From: Prevotellaceae bacterium
GTDB taxonomy: Bacteria > Bacteroidota > Bacteroidia > Bacteroidales > Paludibacteraceae
Assembly (NCBI GenBank): GCA_020636675.1
Contig: JACJXK010000002.1
Location: 1-64,000 of the forward strand
DNA: 64,000 nucleotides
Direction of reading: 5' to 3'
Part shown: positions 62,855 through 64,000 of the stretch, piece after piece
Layout: every line of letters begins with the position of its first letter
How positions within the stretch are numbered: the stretch's first letter is position 1
Position numbers and translations under genes: made by a program
The notes under the pieces: generated by a model
Seen by the model: the letters and a program-made list of their open reading frames with translations, nothing else
Told to the model about the DNA's origin: nothing
Databases searched by the model: none

Positions 62855-64000
62855 TTATATTTCTTTCCTGAGTCGTGATACCGGAAAATTTAATTGTTCT
62901 CTATATTTGGCTACCGTTCGCCTGGCTATGATGTAGCCTTTCTCCTTGAGAATTTCGGCAAGTTTGTCGTCGGTAAGCGGATCCCGTTTGTCTTCGGCGT
63001 TGATACATTCTTGCAGTATGGTCTTTATCTCCATCGTTGATATCTCTTCTCCCTGGTCGTTCTGCATCGTTTCGGAGAAGAAGTATTTGAGGGGATAGAT
63101 GCCGAAGTCCGTTTGGATGAATTTGCTGTTGCTCACTCTTGATATGGTGGAGATGTCGTAGCCGGTGTCGTCTGATATGTCTTTCAATATCATGGGGCGG
63201 AGTTTGGTCTCGTCTCCTTCCCAAAAGAAATCTTTCTGTCTCTTTATGATGGCCTGCATGGTCCGTTGTAGGGTCTCTTGTCTCTGCTTTACGGCATTGA
63301 TAAACCATTTGGCGGAGTCTAGCTTCTGCTTTACGAACATGACAGCGTCTTTCATCTCTTTGCTTTGGTTGCTCTTGTTGTTGGTGTACTCTTCTAGCAT
63401 ATCGGAGTAGTTTCTGTTGATACGTAGCTCCGGAATGTTTTTGTTGTTGAGCGAGAGGATTAGCTCTCCTTCTTGGTTCTCCAATATGAAATCGGGGACC
63501 AACTGTACACTGTTTTCCTCCAATACGGATACCCAGGAGCTGCCTGGCTTTGGGTTGAGTTTGATGATTTCGGCTACGGCATCTTTGAATTCAGCTTCTG
63601 TAACGGATTGTCGTTTTATGATCTTGTCATAATGCCTTTTGCTGAAATCTTCGAAACTGTTTTCCAATATATTGATGGCCAAAGTTATGTGGCTGTTCGT
63701 TTTTTTCTTTTTTAGTTGTAGTACAAGACATTCCTGTAAGTTTGTGGCTCCAACTCCGGCAGGCTCAAGTTTTTGTACGGTCTTTACCGCCTGTTCCATC
63801 TCCTTGTCCTCCACTTGAATGCCTTGTTGGAAGGAGTAGTCGTCTACCATGGATTCCACTTCCCTTCGTAAATATCCGTCTTGGTCTATGTTGCCTATTA
63901 CATATTCGGCGAGTTCTTCCGTCTTTTTGTCCAGTGTTTTTAGGTGGAGCTGTTCAGTGAGGTATTCGTGGAGCGAGGATCCCGATGCGTAGCCTGTTTC
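62855..64000 (-). CDS. rpoN: RNA polymerase sigma-54 factor RpoN, N-terminus outside the window
   Basis: At least 381 codons are visible; the frame is open to the window end at 64000, where the residues SLHEYLTEQLHL belong to region I-III of sigma-54. The core-binding region (AVKTVQKLEPAGVGATNLQECLVLQL), the central HTH (LKDISDDTGYDISTISRVSN) and the RpoN box (ARRTVAKYREQLNFPVSRLRKEI) near the C-terminus are intact. Promoters read by it need an ATP-driven activator; none is encoded here. Confidence 0.95.
   Translation of the reverse strand, partial: ETGYASGSSLHEYLTEQLHLKTLDKKTEELAEYVIGNIDQDGYLRREVESMVDDYSFQQGIQVEDKEMEQAVKTVQKLEPAGVGATNLQECLVLQLKKKKTNSHITLAINILENSFEDFSKRHYDKIIKRQSVTEAEFKDAVAEIIKLNPKPGSSWVSVLEENSVQLVPDFILENQEGELILSLNNKNIPELRINRNYSDMLEEYTNNKSNQSKEMKDAVMFVKQKLDSAKWFINAVKQRQETLQRTMQAIIKRQKDFFWEGDETKLRPMILKDISDDTGYDISTISRVSNSKFIQTDFGIYPLKYFFSETMQNDQGEEISTMEIKTILQECINAEDKRDPLTDDKLAEILKEKGYIIARRTVAKYREQLNFPVSRLRKEI

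Noticed and set aside
1..64000. tRNA or rRNA genes
   Set aside because: I looked for clover-leaf patterns and conserved rRNA stretches in the intergenic regions and saw none.

Overview
The window looks like a chromosomal segment of a Bacteroidales bacterium. The signs are a transcarbamylase tail of the acetyl/succinylornithine type, TAnnTTTG promoter elements, secreted proteins with BspA-like, GLUG and C-terminal sorting-type tails, a dialkylresorcinol (flexirubin-like) gene cluster, and almost no Shine-Dalgarno sequences. The genus cannot be fixed from sequence alone.

Layout. (1) 1-2.5 kb: 3' end of an argF'-type gene, a Na+/Ca2+ exchanger and a membrane-bound AraC-type regulator. (2) 3.1-13.6 kb: a 2,962-residue secreted protein carrying exactly 31 copies of a 49-residue repeat (147 bp each), followed by an outer-membrane beta-barrel/OmpA protein. 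(3) 13.8-28.8 kb: a one-strand biosynthetic cluster of 17 genes. It holds a hotdog thioesterase, several ketosynthases, two ACPs, DarA and DarB, a BtrH-type acyltransferase, a NodB-type deacetylase, a LolA/lipoprotein pair and an ABC-2 exporter. It is bracketed by two ACP-KS-KS-like triplets. (4) 29.0-33.1 kb: two secreted esterases that share an Ig + CBM6 + tail architecture. (5) 33.7-48.6 kb: a complete type I-B CRISPR-Cas locus (cas6-cas8b-cas7-cas5-cas3-cas4-[GxxExxY]-cas1-cas2) and an array of about 80 repeats. (6) 48.6-50.9 kb: a fragment of an LRR gene, an ammonium transporter, and a PfkB kinase whose frame runs into the transporter gene. (7) 50.9-58.4 kb: rodA, mrdA, mreD, mreC, mreB (cell elongation) and purH. 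(8) 58.7-64 kb: a small unknown protein, an AddB-like nuclease, a PAP2-family protein and rpoN (cut by the window end).

Most notable points: the CRISPR array is clean at its leader-distal end and badly scrambled at its leader-proximal end, the reverse of the usual pattern; a GxxExxY gene bounded by imperfect 26-bp inverted repeats sits inside the cas operon; cas8b has an internal, strongly Shine-Dalgarno-led start that predicts a separate Cas11b subunit; the giant protein's repeats are homogenised to near identity between divergent flanking copies; and the resorcinol cluster has duplicated ketosynthase modules but no visible ketoreductase, dehydratase or aromatic ammonia-lyase.

All calls come from reading the sequence and translations; no database search was run.
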